Shown: positions 6,541 to 14,864, counted from the stretch's first letter. The stretch is 28,589 nt of DNA from an uncultured Acetatifactor sp. (GCA_910585805.1 CAJUFB010000026.1:22642-51230), one strand, 5' to 3'. Notes: generated from the letters alone by a model not told the origin. Translations and numbers: made by a program.

Positions 6541-8064
6541 ATGGGCAGCCCTACTTATATTGCAATTGACCTGAAATCCTTTTACGCTTCCGTGGAATGC
6601 ACGGAACGGCAGTTAAATCCTCTCACCACAAACCTTGTGGTTGCAGACAGCCAAAGGACGGAGAAGACCATCTGTCTGGCAGTGTCGCCCTCCCTGAAAA
6701 GCTACGGCATCCACGGGCGGGCCAGGCTGTTTGAAGTGGTGCAGCGTGTAAAGGAAGTGAATCTTGAGCGGAAAAGCAAAGCGCCCGGCAGGCAGTTTAC
6801 GGGGTCTTCCTACTCCGCCACAGAGCTTGCAGCCCATCCTGAACTGGAGCTTTCCTATATCACAGCCCCTCCCAGAATGGCCTTTTATCTGGAATACAGC
6901 ACCATCATTTACAATATCTATCTAAAATACATTGCACCTGAAGACATCCATGTATACTCTATTGACGAAGTGTTCATGGATGTGACCCATTATCTGAAAA
7001 CCTATGCCATGACGCCCAGGGAACTGGCCTCCAGGATTATCCTGGACGTTCTTGACAGCACGGGAATCACGGCCACCGCCGGCATCGGCACCAATCTGTA
7101 TCTGTGCAAGGTTGCAATGGATATTGTGGCAAAGCACGTAGAGCCCGACAGCCATGGAGTCCGCATCGCCCAACTGGACGAAATGAGTTACCGGAGGCTG
7201 CTGTGGGACCACCGGCCTCTCACCGATTTCTGGAGAGTGGGCCACGGATACCGGAAAAAACTGGAATCCGCCGGGCTTTTCACCATGGGGGATATCGCCC
7301 GCTGCTCCGTGGGTTCGGACAGGGATTACCACAATGAGGAGCTTCTGTATCAGATGTTTGGCGTCAACGCGGAGCTTCTGATTGACCACGCCTGGGGATG
7401 GGAGCCTGCTACTATTGCCCAGATCAAGGCCTATAAGCCGGAAACCAACAGCGTCAGCTCCGGCCAGGTCCTGCATTGTCCCTACGATGCCGAGAAGGGA
7501 AAGCTGATTGTACGGGAAATGACAGACCTCCTTGTCCTTGATCTGGTGGAAAAGAAACTGGTAACGGACCAGATGGTTCTCACCATCGGCTATGACATCG
7601 ACAACCTTACCAATCCGGAAATCCGAAAAAACTACAAAGGACAGATTGTTACCGACCACTACGGGAGAAAAGTCCCGAAACACGCCAACGGAAGCGCCAA
7701 TCTGAAGCGGCAGACTTCCTCCACCCGGATTATAACGGATGCCGTCATGGAGCTGTATGACCGGATCGTTGACCCGGGGCTGCTGATCCGCCGTGTGACG
7801 ATTGCGGCAAACCATCTGGTGGACGAGACCCAGGCGGCAGCCAAAGAACAGTTTGAGCAATTGGACCTGTTTACGGACTATGCCGCTTTGGAAAGGGAAC
7901 GAAAGGAAGAAGAGGAAAGACTTTCCAGAGAAAGAAAGCTCCAGGAAGCCATGCTGTCCATCAAAAAGAAATTCGGGAAAAACGCCATTCTCAAAGGCAT
8001 GAACCTGCAGGAAGGAGCCACGGCCATGGAGCGCAATCATCAGATTGGAGGACATAAGGCATGA
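6541..8064 (+). CDS. Y-family DNA polymerase (UmuC/DinB type)
   Basis: A 507-residue translesion polymerase of the UmuC/ImpB superfamily. The catalytic carboxylates are in place: Asp10 in AIDLKSFYASVEC and Asp142-Glu143 in YSIDEVFMDVT. HhH-like, thumb and little-finger regions follow (ATAGIGTNLYLCKVAMDIVAK near residue 180). A textbook beta-clamp peptide, QLDLF, sits at residues 440-444, followed by a charged coiled-coil tail (ERERKEEEERLSRERK). At 507 residues it is longer than DinB (about 350) and UvrX (about 415), mostly through this tail. The gene overlaps the YolD-like gene by ATGA. It has an unusually long structured leader carrying a dispersed repeat and a MITE-like insertion. Probable role: replication past DNA damage, with mutagenesis. 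Confidence 0.93.
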   Translation: MGSPTYIAIDLKSFYASVECTERQLNPLTTNLVVADSQRTEKTICLAVSPSLKSYGIHGRARLFEVVQRVKEVNLERKSKAPGRQFTGSSYSATELAAHPELELSYITAPPRMAFYLEYSTIIYNIYLKYIAPEDIHVYSIDEVFMDVTHYLKTYAMTPRELASRIILDVLDSTGITATAGIGTNLYLCKVAMDIVAKHVEPDSHGVRIAQLDEMSYRRLLWDHRPLTDFWRVGHGYRKKLESAGLFTMGDIARCSVGSDRDYHNEELLYQMFGVNAELLIDHAWGWEPATIAQIKAYKPETNSVSSGQVLHCPYDAEKGKLIVREMTDLLVLDLVEKKLVTDQMVLTIGYDIDNLTNPEIRKNYKGQIVTDHYGRKVPKHANGSANLKRQTSSTRIITDAVMELYDRIVDPGLLIRRVTIAANHLVDETQAAAKEQFEQLDLFTDYAALERERKEEEERLSRERKLQEAMLSIKKKFGKNAILKGMNLQEGATAMERNHQIGGHKA

Positions 8065-8552
8065 ACACACAGAACAGCCACAAATATGACGATATCATCC
8101 ATCTGCCTCACCATGTATCCAAAAACCATCCCCAGATGCCGCCAATGAACCGGGCAGCGCAGTTTATGCCCTTTGCCGCCCTTACCGGACATGAAGCGGC
8201 CATACAGGAAACCGCCCGGCTGACAGACAGCTTTGCGGAACTGGACGAGGACAGGAAGGCGCAGCTGAACCAACAGCTTCTCATGATTCGGGAACATCTG
8301 GCCCTGCGGCCGGAATGCGAGATTTCCTATTTTCAGCCGGATGAGAAAAAGACAGGCGGAACCTATGCCTCTCTCCGGGGCAGAATCAAAAACATAGACG
8401 AATCCGCTGGGCAGATTGTTTTTACGGACGGAACAGCCCTCCCCATGGAATATCTGTTTTCCATCAAGGGAGAGCTGTTCCGGGACACGGAAGTCAGACA
8501 TGAAGACTGGACAGATGCCATTCATGAGCAAAGTAATTATACCAGAGAGTGA
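8061..8552 (+). CDS. YolD-like protein, partner of the Y-family polymerase
   Basis: A 163-residue protein of the YolD-like group, which in Firmicutes commonly follows UvrX/UmuC-type polymerases and is thought to be a functional counterpart of UmuD. The recognisable N-terminal block is MPPMNRAAQFMPFAALTGHE, followed by a helix with ETARLTDSFAELDEDRK. The C-terminal half (about 95-150) looks like a small beta domain, with GRIKNIDESAGQIVFTDG. The ATG overlaps the polymerase stop by four bases, so translation is probably coupled. Its 3' end overlaps the convergent small gene on the other strand by 59 bp. Confidence 0.85.
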   Translation: MNTQNSHKYDDIIHLPHHVSKNHPQMPPMNRAAQFMPFAALTGHEAAIQETARLTDSFAELDEDRKAQLNQQLLMIREHLALRPECEISYFQPDEKKTGGTYASLRGRIKNIDESAGQIVFTDGTALPMEYLFSIKGELFRDTEVRHEDWTDAIHEQSNYTRE

Positions 8553-8766
8553 ATGTTCTCCTGGCGCCGGAAACCACGGCTGCACAGGAAAAATTCACTC
8601 CCACCCGATTCCTGTCCTGGTCTTCGGACAGCACTTTCTCTATGGTAACGGTAACCAGTTCCCCTGTTTTATCACGGAACCGGAATCTCATGGGCGTAAT
8701 TTTCCCGTCGGTATCGGTACAGGAAATCATCTGCACCGGAATATTGACACACAGTATGCTTTCCAA
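8494..8766 (-). CDS. Small conserved protein beside the polymerase cassette
   Basis: A 90-residue protein without a named domain that I can assign. Core sequence: PVQMISCTDTDGKITPMRFR, then ELVTVTIEKVLSEDQDRNRV, then FTLWYNYFAHEWHL. Small proteins of this pattern occur next to Y-family polymerases in Clostridia as far as I recall, which supports its being real. TTG at 8766 is preferred because GAGGAGGTG lies eight bases upstream; the ATG at 8787 would lie before that site. A LexA-like box in its promoter suggests SOS control. It converges with and overlaps the YolD-like gene. Confidence 0.72.
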   Translation of the reverse strand: MESILCVNIPVQMISCTDTDGKITPMRFRFRDKTGELVTVTIEKVLSEDQDRNRVGVNFSCAAVVSGARRTFTLWYNYFAHEWHLSSLHV

Positions 8767-8800
8767 GGTCAACACCTCCTCTGTCATGGATGCTGCCTCT

Positions 8801-8829
8801 ATCATAGCATACAGAACATATGTTTTGAA
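8801..8829 (-). promoter_or_regulatory. LexA-like box within a promoter
   Basis: GAAC-ATAT-GTTT (8814-8825) differs from the Gram-positive LexA core GAACN4GTTC at one base. On the minus strand it falls between a -10 TATGAT (8801-8806) and a weak -35 TTCAAA (8824-8829), where a repressor would block transcription of the small gene at 8494-8766. Confidence 0.6.
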
Positions 8830-8922
8830 ATAGGAGATCTCTGGAAAATACACGATACTATGGGCATCACACGCCTGCCTCCGCTGTCTGCAAACAGGAG
8901 CAGCAGCCCTGGGCCTGAACAC

Positions 8923-9366
8923 TCAATGTCCGGTGTCCACAAACACGATACTGGAATCTCCTTTTTCGGCCTGGTCCATCACCGCAGCCATCAGCTTCTG
9001 GAACGAGCCGTAGGAAGAAGTGGCTCCGGTGAGGGCATCGATCTCCCCCTCCCCCTGTTTTTCCAGAAGCTGTCCCGCGTAAAAGCGGGTGTACTGGTTG
9101 GGGTAGGTGCCCGTCACCTCCAACATGGACTGCATGTAGGCGGTATCCCAGCTCTTAATAAATCCGCTGGCATTCTCCGCATTGTACTCCACGGAGACAA
9201 TGCTTCCGTCCTTCACCATAATGGTGATATATTCTCTCCATCCATGGCTGTACTCGGCAGCCTGGGCAGTGTAGTAGCCGTCCTGAAGCCCTGCCTGGCC
9301 GCTGCCGCAGGCCGTCAGAAATCCCATGACAAACAGGGCCAGTACAATACCTGCTATCCTTTTCAT
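8923..9366 (-). CDS. FMN-binding lipoprotein
   Basis: A 147-residue lipoprotein. The N-terminus is a lipid signal peptide with lipobox LTAC (Cys20), so it is anchored outside the membrane. The rest is an FMN_bind domain: DGYYTAQAAEYSHGW at its start and DALTGATSS (110-118) near the end. That motif matches the ApbE flavinylation consensus Dxx[ST]GA[ST]x[ST], with Thr116 the expected attachment site. Such domains carry electrons in extracytoplasmic flavin systems. No ApbE gene or membrane reductase is near. Its ATG overlaps the stop of the upstream chemotaxis receptor gene (ATGA), so the two are coupled. Confidence 0.88.
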   Translation of the reverse strand: MKRIAGIVLALFVMGFLTACGSGQAGLQDGYYTAQAAEYSHGWREYITIMVKDGSIVSVEYNAENASGFIKSWDTAYMQSMLEVTGTYPNQYTRFYAGQLLEKQGEGEIDALTGATSSYGSFQKLMAAVMDQAEKGDSSIVFVDTGH

Positions 9367-11384
9367 CTGCGCCTTCCCTCCTTCACCACAAATCGCTTCA
9401 CCTGGTCCTGAAGGGCCTCCGCCTCTCTGGCCAGAACCGAACTGGACTGCTCCGTACCCACGGCATTCTGCAGATTTTTCTCCGCAATGCCCGAAATCGT
9501 TCCGATCCGCTCCTCCATGATTACCAAAGCGCTCTCCTGTCCCTGAACCGCCGTCACAAGTTGATCCGTAATATCGCTGATCTGGGCGGAGACGGCAGAT
9601 ATCTCCCGAAAAGAACTGGCTGCCGCTCCGGTGAGTTCCACGCCGTTCTCAATAATGGTTTTGGTACTGCCCACCATCTGCGCCGCGCTTTTGGCAGACT
9701 CGCTGCTCCTGGATGCCAGCTGCCGGACTTCCTCCGCCACCACGGCAAAGCCCTTCCCCGCGCTTCCGGCCCGGGCTGCCTCCACGGATGCATTGAGCGC
9801 CAGAATGCCCGTCTGGAACGCAATATCTTCAATATCTTTTGCAATCTTGGTAATCTTCCGGGTGTTGCCGCTGATATCGTCCATGGCCTGGGAGAGCGCG
9901 TCCATACGTGCGTTCGCCTCCTGGATGCACTGGGAGATTTCCTCCGTTTTCCTCCGTGTCTGACTGCTGCTCTCCGTCACACTTGCCAGACTCTCCTTCA
10001 CATGGGACACCTCATCCACCAGTTCCTCCGTGGACCGGGTCTGTTCCATGGACGCCCGATGCAGCTGCCCGGACTGGCCGTTCAGCTCCTCTGCCATTTC
10101 CGCCAGACGGTCAGCGGCAGAGCGGAAGCCCAGAATGGTGTCGTTCAGGGAACGGAGAATGGTGCCGAGGCTTCCCTGAATCTGCATAAAGTCTCCCTTG
10201 TACTCCACCTGGGGCGCCACCTGCAGATTTCCCTCCGCCACCTGGGTCAATACCCGCTGAATATCCGATATGTAACGGTTGACGCTTTCCACGGTATCCC
10301 CCAACGTGCGGGTAAGCACTTCCAGTTCGTCCCCGGACCGAATCCGGACCACTTCCGTATGGAGATCCCCGTCGGACAAAGCCACCATCCGGTCCGTCAT
10401 CTTCTTCACCGGACGGGAGATGGACCTGGCCAGGCGCAACACCAACAGCACGGAAACCACCAATACCACAAAGGTTGCAGACACCGCCACCAGAATAGCG
10501 CCGTTGATATAGGAGCCGTAATCCGCCTTGGGCACCTGAATCACCAGGGACCACTGGGTTCCCCGAACGGGGGAAAAGGCTGCAAGCATGGTCTCCTCTT
10601 CCGCGGAGAACTCTGCCGCGCCGGTCTCGTCGCTGACCACCCGGACGGCAACCTCCTGATCTCCCCCGCACAGCTGTTCCATGGTCTTTCCCTCCAAAAC
10701 CAGATTCTGGTCCGGATGCCCCACTACATCGCCTCCGTGATTCGCCATGTAGGCAATACCGTGTCTGCCCAGATTAATGCTGCTGATGACATCATTCAGG
10801 GTATCGTATTTATAGACGCCTACCACATACAGAACAGTCTCCCCGCCTGCCTTCACCGGCATGCCCATGGTGATGCCCAGTCCGTCCTGAAATCTTGTAG
10901 ATGAATCAGTCGTCAAATTGTCCGTCTCCTGAAGCAGGGAGAAAAACGCACTGTCAACCGTCTCCGGCGCAGTGTTGATTCCCTGTACCAGATGTCCCTC
11001 CCGGTCATAGAGTCCGATGGTGTACAATTCATAAATCTCGGCCGCTTCCGTCAGCACCTGCTCCCGGCCGGCACGAAGCGCCTCTTCCGCCTCTGCCCCT
11101 GTGCCGCCGTCAGCTTCCCCCGCCATCCGGGGGTCTGCCGCCAGGTTCATCATCCGGTCCGCCAGCATATGGATATTGGCCTCCACGGTCTTGGCCGACT
11201 GACGGGCCATGGGCTGTAAACTGTCCAGCAGAATGTTGTTGGCCAATGACTGCATGGCCGCCCACATAATTCCGCAGCATACAAGCACCAGTACAAAAAT
11301 GTTCAGCAGGGTATTCCTCAATATCCTGCCGTTTAAGCTCCTTTTCATCTCCCTGCCCCGGGAGTCCCCATTGTTCCCGCTCAC
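9363..11384 (-). CDS. Methyl-accepting chemotaxis receptor with Cache domain
   Basis: A transmembrane chemoreceptor of about 673 residues. TM1 is LLNIFVLVLVCCGIMWAAM. An extracellular dCache-like sensor of about 260 residues follows (FQDGLGITMGMPVKAGGETV is typical). TM2 is ILVAVSATFVVLVVSVLLVL, then a HAMP segment (SRPVKKMTDRMVALSDGDL). The cytoplasmic hairpin tip reads DIAFQTGILALNASVEAARA, near canonical, and continues into EEVRQLASRSSESAK. The GTG at 11384 was chosen because AAAGGAG lies ten bases upstream; the ATG at 11348 (MKRSLN) is an alternative with a poorly spaced ribosome site. No che or flagellar genes are in the window. Coupling to an FMN lipoprotein suggests a redox or small-molecule signal. 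Confidence 0.93.
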   Translation of the reverse strand: MSGNNGDSRGREMKRSLNGRILRNTLLNIFVLVLVCCGIMWAAMQSLANNILLDSLQPMARQSAKTVEANIHMLADRMMNLAADPRMAGEADGGTGAEAEEALRAGREQVLTEAAEIYELYTIGLYDREGHLVQGINTAPETVDSAFFSLLQETDNLTTDSSTRFQDGLGITMGMPVKAGGETVLYVVGVYKYDTLNDVISSINLGRHGIAYMANHGGDVVGHPDQNLVLEGKTMEQLCGGDQEVAVRVVSDETGAAEFSAEEETMLAAFSPVRGTQWSLVIQVPKADYGSYINGAILVAVSATFVVLVVSVLLVLRLARSISRPVKKMTDRMVALSDGDLHTEVVRIRSGDELEVLTRTLGDTVESVNRYISDIQRVLTQVAEGNLQVAPQVEYKGDFMQIQGSLGTILRSLNDTILGFRSAADRLAEMAEELNGQSGQLHRASMEQTRSTEELVDEVSHVKESLASVTESSSQTRRKTEEISQCIQEANARMDALSQAMDDISGNTRKITKIAKDIEDIAFQTGILALNASVEAARAGSAGKGFAVVAEEVRQLASRSSESAKSAAQMVGSTKTIIENGVELTGAAASSFREISAVSAQISDITDQLVTAVQGQESALVIMEERIGTISGIAEKNLQNAVGTEQSSSVLAREAEALQDQVKRFVVKEGRRR

Positions 11385-11443
11385 GTTACGCTCACTCCTT
11401 TTGATTTTGCTCTGAAAACACAGGAAAAGCCCTCCAATCTGTC

Positions 11444-11468
11444 CCCGGAAGACCTGCTTCCTTCCGGG
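11444..11468. other. Hairpin in the chemoreceptor leader
   Basis: Perfect 8-bp arms CCCGGAAG and CTTCCGGG with a 9-base loop, about 60 bp upstream of the chemoreceptor start. No T-run follows on the minus strand, so it is a leader structure rather than a terminator. A -10-like TATACT lies just upstream, near 11494-11499. Confidence 0.4.
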
Positions 11469-11561
11469 AAAAATTGGGAGACTCCGATTTTCAGTATACC
11501 ACAGCCAAAACAAAAAAGGAAGCCTTTTTTCGGTTCGTTCTTCCTAAAGCGGTGTAACAGT

Positions 11562-12242
11562 TCAGACAGGCATCTGAAATCCGGCAAGCGCTCTGTTCAG
11601 ATAGTCATTGAATGGTTTCATGATTCGGAAAATCTCTGCCGCCTTTGCGAGAAATGCTTCCCCATCCCCCAGTTCTTCATCTTCCACCGGATATTCCAGA
11701 TACCAGCTCTTATATTTCAGGTACTGTGCCTGGGGATGTTCTTTCTCATATCCCGCAGGGACATTCTTCAGCGCCGTTCCCTGTACAGTGAAATATTGTT
11801 CAAACTCCGGCGCATGGATTATCTTTTCCCATTCCTCTCCGTTTCCGGCAAGGTAATCCCGTACCCGCTTCGTTGCGTCCTTAAACATATCCGCAAACAG
11901 ACCTCCGCCCAAAAAAGACTGGCCTCCGGGCTTTATCATCAGATAGTATCCCACCGGAACAGGCAGCTTTCCCTCCGGGGAAATATGGGCGCGGAAGGCG
12001 GCATTATAGGGCGATTTATCATGACTGAAGCGGGTGTCCCTCACCAGTTTAAACGTAAGGTCTTTGGGACGATTATGCAGAATACTGCTGTCAAACTTTC
12101 CGATTTCCCATATCAGGGCCTGCAGCAGCCCCTCAAATTCAGCGTTGGCCTTTTTGTAATCCTCCTTGTTTGCATGATACCATTCCCGGTTATTGTTTGC
12201 ACTTAATTCCGATAAGTATTCGATTATGATCTGTGTATTCAT
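11562..12242 (-). CDS. DUF2461 family protein
   Basis: A 226-residue DUF2461 (TIGR02453-type) protein of unknown biochemical role. Family blocks are clear: LSANNNREWYHANKEDY at the N-terminus, LTFKLVRDTRFSHDKSPYN in the middle, AHISPEGKLPVPVGYYLMI, and GGGLFADM. Length and order match the family, so it is intact. The ATG follows GGAGG at eight bases. The gene starts 15 bp after the sigma factor stop and is likely in the same transcript. An A/T-rich hairpin (AAAAAAGG and CCTTTTTT, near 11505-11530) downstream may end transcription. Confidence 0.9.
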   Translation of the reverse strand: MNTQIIIEYLSELSANNNREWYHANKEDYKKANAEFEGLLQALIWEIGKFDSSILHNRPKDLTFKLVRDTRFSHDKSPYNAAFRAHISPEGKLPVPVGYYLMIKPGGQSFLGGGLFADMFKDATKRVRDYLAGNGEEWEKIIHAPEFEQYFTVQGTALKNVPAGYEKEHPQAQYLKYKSWYLEYPVEDEELGDGEAFLAKAAEIFRIMKPFNDYLNRALAGFQMPV

Positions 12243-12257
12243 CTTCCGGCGCCTCCT

Positions 12258-13109
12258 TTACGAATTTCGGATTAAGGAAAACTGCGGGGAATTCAACAGT
12301 TCCTGTATCAGTTGTTTGGTGCGTCCCGTGGACCGATAGGCCTTACAGAACGAGAATTCTATGGATAAGTCATCAAGCTGCTCCATGGCATTTTTCACGG
12401 CAAGCATGGTCTCCACAGGGGCTTCCTCTGCCGTGGTATAACACAGCTGCAGCGGGTTTATTCTGTGATTTTGTATTGCATAGTTTACCCTGTCTTTACA
12501 CCGGCATCTGCCGCTGCCGTATTCTCCGCAATACTGTCCCAGAAAATCAGCCATTTTTCTGCGCACCCGGGAAAGGCGCTGCCGATAGGCTTCCGGGGTT
12601 ATTTCCAGAATTTCCCCTGCAATACGGCTGTCAACCTGGAACATGGTACCCAATATAAAGATGCATCTGCTTTCCGTGTCAAGACACTGCAGCATCACAT
12701 TGGTACAGGACATTTTCAATTCCTCAGCCAGAATATCCTTTTCCACATTCTGGGTTACATCCGGCACATCCTGTATTTTTCCGTTTTCGATGTCCTCTCC
12801 ATAGCAGGCAAAGCTGAGTCCCGCGTGGGCAAACATATGTTTTTTATAGTTTTTGAGATGATTCACCGCAATGCGGAACACCCATGTGGTAAATGCGCTT
12901 TCCCCTCTAAAAGCGGACAAATGGGTAATCATTTTCAGCAGTATGTCCTGGGTGGCATCCTCCGCGTCCGCAAAAGTGCCCAGCATCCGCAGGGATAAAT
13001 TGAACACCATGTCCTGCACGCCGGCCACAAGTACTTCAAGGGCTTCTCTATCCCCTGCCGTGGCTTTTTCCGCCATTGTCTGTAATTCTTCATTGGTTTT
13101 CTGATTCAT
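12258..13109 (-). CDS. ECF-like sigma-70 factor with Cys-rich C-terminal extension
   Basis: A 283-residue RNA polymerase sigma factor. Region 2 is seen in SLRMLGTFADAEDATQDILL and FRGESAFTTWVFRIAVNHLK (about 38-85); region 4 in GEILEITPEAYRQRLSRVRR (about 160-185). After it comes an extra 95 residues starting YCGEYGSGRCRCKDRV, with three close cysteines, then IQNHRINPLQL. This tail is not part of a minimal ECF factor and may bind metal or act as a built-in regulator. No separate anti-sigma gene adjoins it. The ATG follows AGGAGG at nine bases. It is divergent from a WYL regulator. Confidence 0.88.
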   Translation of the reverse strand: MNQKTNEELQTMAEKATAGDREALEVLVAGVQDMVFNLSLRMLGTFADAEDATQDILLKMITHLSAFRGESAFTTWVFRIAVNHLKNYKKHMFAHAGLSFACYGEDIENGKIQDVPDVTQNVEKDILAEELKMSCTNVMLQCLDTESRCIFILGTMFQVDSRIAGEILEITPEAYRQRLSRVRRKMADFLGQYCGEYGSGRCRCKDRVNYAIQNHRINPLQLCYTTAEEAPVETMLAVKNAMEQLDDLSIEFSFCKAYRSTGRTKQLIQELLNSPQFSLIRNS

Positions 13110-13222
13110 CGATTTTTACCTCCTGCTTTATTAGACAACCCTTCTGCATCTGTGTGACATACTTTTTTATCCGTTCTGTTTTTTCATCTCCATTGACAGC
13201 GTACCGGGCATAACCGACCGCA

Positions 13223-13251
13223 TTGACATACCTGATCGGAAATACTATAAT
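13223..13251 (+). promoter_or_regulatory. Full-consensus sigma-A promoter of the WYL gene
   Basis: TTGACA (13223-13228), a 17-bp spacer and TATAAT (13246-13251): a perfect consensus promoter. Transcription would start near 13258 and give a leader of about 90 bases ahead of the WYL regulator. Confidence 0.85.
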
Positions 13252-13348
13252 CATTTCAAACCCGACTCCCTTAATCATTATAAACCAAAAGATTCTGTCT
13301 GTGGGAATTTTTCAAAATTTTCAAAAATAACAAGGATACAGAATACAG

Positions 13349-14251
13349 ATGAAAATATATCGTTTAATCGGCATTATTACAACTCTGCAGCAGCAAAAAA
13401 CCGTCACCGCCCCCTATCTCGCAGAGAAGTTCGAGGTGTCCCGCAGAACCATCAACCGGGACATTGAGGATATCTGCAAAGCCGGCATTCCCCTGGTCAC
13501 CACCCAGGGGGCAGGGGGCGGCATCTCCATCATGGAAGGATTTTCCCTGGATACCACAGTATTCACAGAACAGGAACTGGCCGCTGTCTTCACGGGCTTA
13601 AAATCTCTGGACAGCGTCTCCCGTTCCGCTTCCGGGGAAAATCTGGCCCGAAAAATCGGCGGCAAACAGGCCGTCAGCGCCGCAGGCCATATGACCATTG
13701 ATCTGGCCTCCCATTATAAAGATGACCTGACTTCCAAACTGGAACAGATCAAATCTGCCATTGAGACCTCCAAATGCATTGCCTTCCGGTACTATTATGA
13801 AAAAGGGGAGGCGGACAAGCTGATAGAACCCTGCCAAATCGTCTTTAAATGGTCTGACTGGTATGTCTTCGGCTTCTGCAGGCAGCGCCGGGATTTCCGC
13901 CTGTATAAGCTGCGCCGCCTGTGGGACCTGCAGATTACCCGGGAACCTTTCTCCCCCAGGGAGATTCCGGAAGAAAAAACCCGCTTCGGCTCCCACATGA
14001 CAGATGACTACATGGTTGCCGCTCTCTATGATTCCTCCCTGAAATACCGCCTGGTGGAAGAATACGGCCCCCGCTGCTTTACCCCACGGGAGGACGGCAG
14101 ATTATATGCGGAATGGGGCTTTACCACGAAAGAACGCGCCCTGGAATGGTTTCTGGGCTTCGGCGATAAGGTGAAGGTCCTGGAACCGCCGGAGATGGTA
14201 GACCGGATAAAGGCTGCCCTGGACGCAGCCCGGAATTTGTATGATAAATAA
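13349..14251 (+). CDS. WYL-domain transcriptional regulator
   Basis: A 300-residue YafY-type regulator. The N-terminal winged helix-turn-helix (1-60) includes LAEKFEVSRRTINRDIEDI, and ends with the wing GAGGGISI. The WYL domain (about 140-225) includes CIAFRYYYEKGEADKLIEP and KWSDWYVFGFCRQRRDFRLY, where WYV replaces the WYL triad and the conserved Arg residues are present. A C-terminal WCX-like part follows. WYL domains bind nucleic acids or nucleotides and are common near defence loci, though many are general regulators. The ATG has a weak AAGGAT site about 10 bases upstream. Confidence 0.92.
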   Translation: MKIYRLIGIITTLQQQKTVTAPYLAEKFEVSRRTINRDIEDICKAGIPLVTTQGAGGGISIMEGFSLDTTVFTEQELAAVFTGLKSLDSVSRSASGENLARKIGGKQAVSAAGHMTIDLASHYKDDLTSKLEQIKSAIETSKCIAFRYYYEKGEADKLIEPCQIVFKWSDWYVFGFCRQRRDFRLYKLRRLWDLQITREPFSPREIPEEKTRFGSHMTDDYMVAALYDSSLKYRLVEEYGPRCFTPREDGRLYAEWGFTTKERALEWFLGFGDKVKVLEPPEMVDRIKAALDAARNLYDK

Positions 14252-14259
14252 CAAAAGAC

Positions 14260-14390
14260 TTATGGAAGTGAAGCTGTAAAATGCTTGCCTTGTGTGTCAT
14301 GTGGTAGTATGAAAAATCCTCAACCGCCCTGATAACTTCCATAACCACCCCTTCCTTGCTGAAAAACCCCCTTGTAGCTAAGGTTTTTCA
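14260..14390 (+). other. Two strong hairpins ahead of the nuclease gene
   Basis: TTATGGAAGT (14260-14269) and ACTTCCATAA (14335-14344) are perfect 10-bp arms around 65 bases. TGAAAAACC (14360-14368) and GGTTTTTCA (14382-14390) are perfect 9-bp arms around 13 bases; because this second hairpin is symmetrical it could terminate in either direction. Together they fill most of the gap between the WYL and nuclease genes. A structured RNA or attenuator is possible; no clear promoter was found for it. Confidence 0.45.
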
Positions 14391-14475
14391 CTCTGAATCT
14401 TCTTCGCCTTTGGATCTGTGTCCCATTCTGTACTCGTATAGGGCACCAGGAAACTTAACATGAAAGGAACTGCCA

Positions 14476-14844
14476 ATGGAAATAGTTGGTTACATCTCCC
14501 TATCTGTCATCGAGACATTGAGTTTGGAGCTCAAGCCCAACACTCCGGTATTCATAGGGGAATCCAATATAGATCATATCAAGAGCCGGCATCCATATGA
14601 GTATGACGTATATTATAAGGACATCAGCACGATAATAAATTCCCCCGATTATGTGGGGCTAAACCCGAAAGATGGCTCGATTCTCTTTGTGAAGCTATTC
14701 AAGGTAAATGCGGATTATGTCCGTGTGGCCGCCAAGATTACATCTGGCGGAAAATGCTTTGCAAAGACATTGCATTCCTTAAGCACCTGTAATGCTGAGA
14801 GATACATTGAAAAAGGCACATTGAAAAGGCTTGACATAAACTGA
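14476..14844 (+). CDS. PBECR-like (barnase/RelE-like) nuclease domain protein
   Basis: A 122-residue protein resembling the PBECR group of small nuclease domains (phage-associated Barnase/EndoU/ColicinE5-D/RelE-like). Supporting pattern: NIDHIKSRHPYEYDVYYKDI, then IINSPDYVGLNPKD, and a late AKTLHSLS segment; the HI..RHP motif followed by a NPD-like turn is typical. His residues in the first motif and the Thr/Ser/His cluster near residue 97 are the likely active site. AAAGGA lies eight bases before the ATG. Such domains usually occur as toxins or toxin tips. Here the protein stands alone, with no antitoxin ORF beside it. Family assignment is by eye. Confidence 0.62.
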   Translation: MEIVGYISLSVIETLSLELKPNTPVFIGESNIDHIKSRHPYEYDVYYKDISTIINSPDYVGLNPKDGSILFVKLFKVNADYVRVAAKITSGGKCFAKTLHSLSTCNAERYIEKGTLKRLDIN

Positions 14845-14858
14845 ATTTGTTGTATAAT
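14831..14858 (+). promoter_or_regulatory. Full-consensus promoter in the 3' end of the nuclease gene
   Basis: TTGACA (14831-14836) and TATAAT (14853-14858) with a 16-bp spacer. The -35 lies inside the last codons of the nuclease gene. Transcription would begin near 14865 and run into the small RNA that follows. Confidence 0.85.
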
Positions 14859-14864
14859 TGAGTT

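Noticed and set aside
13090..13278. 62-codon minus-strand frame ahead of the sigma factor
   Set aside because: It overlaps the sigma start, has only a distant GGGAG, and covers the leader of the divergent WYL promoter. A small protein is not excluded but is unsupported.
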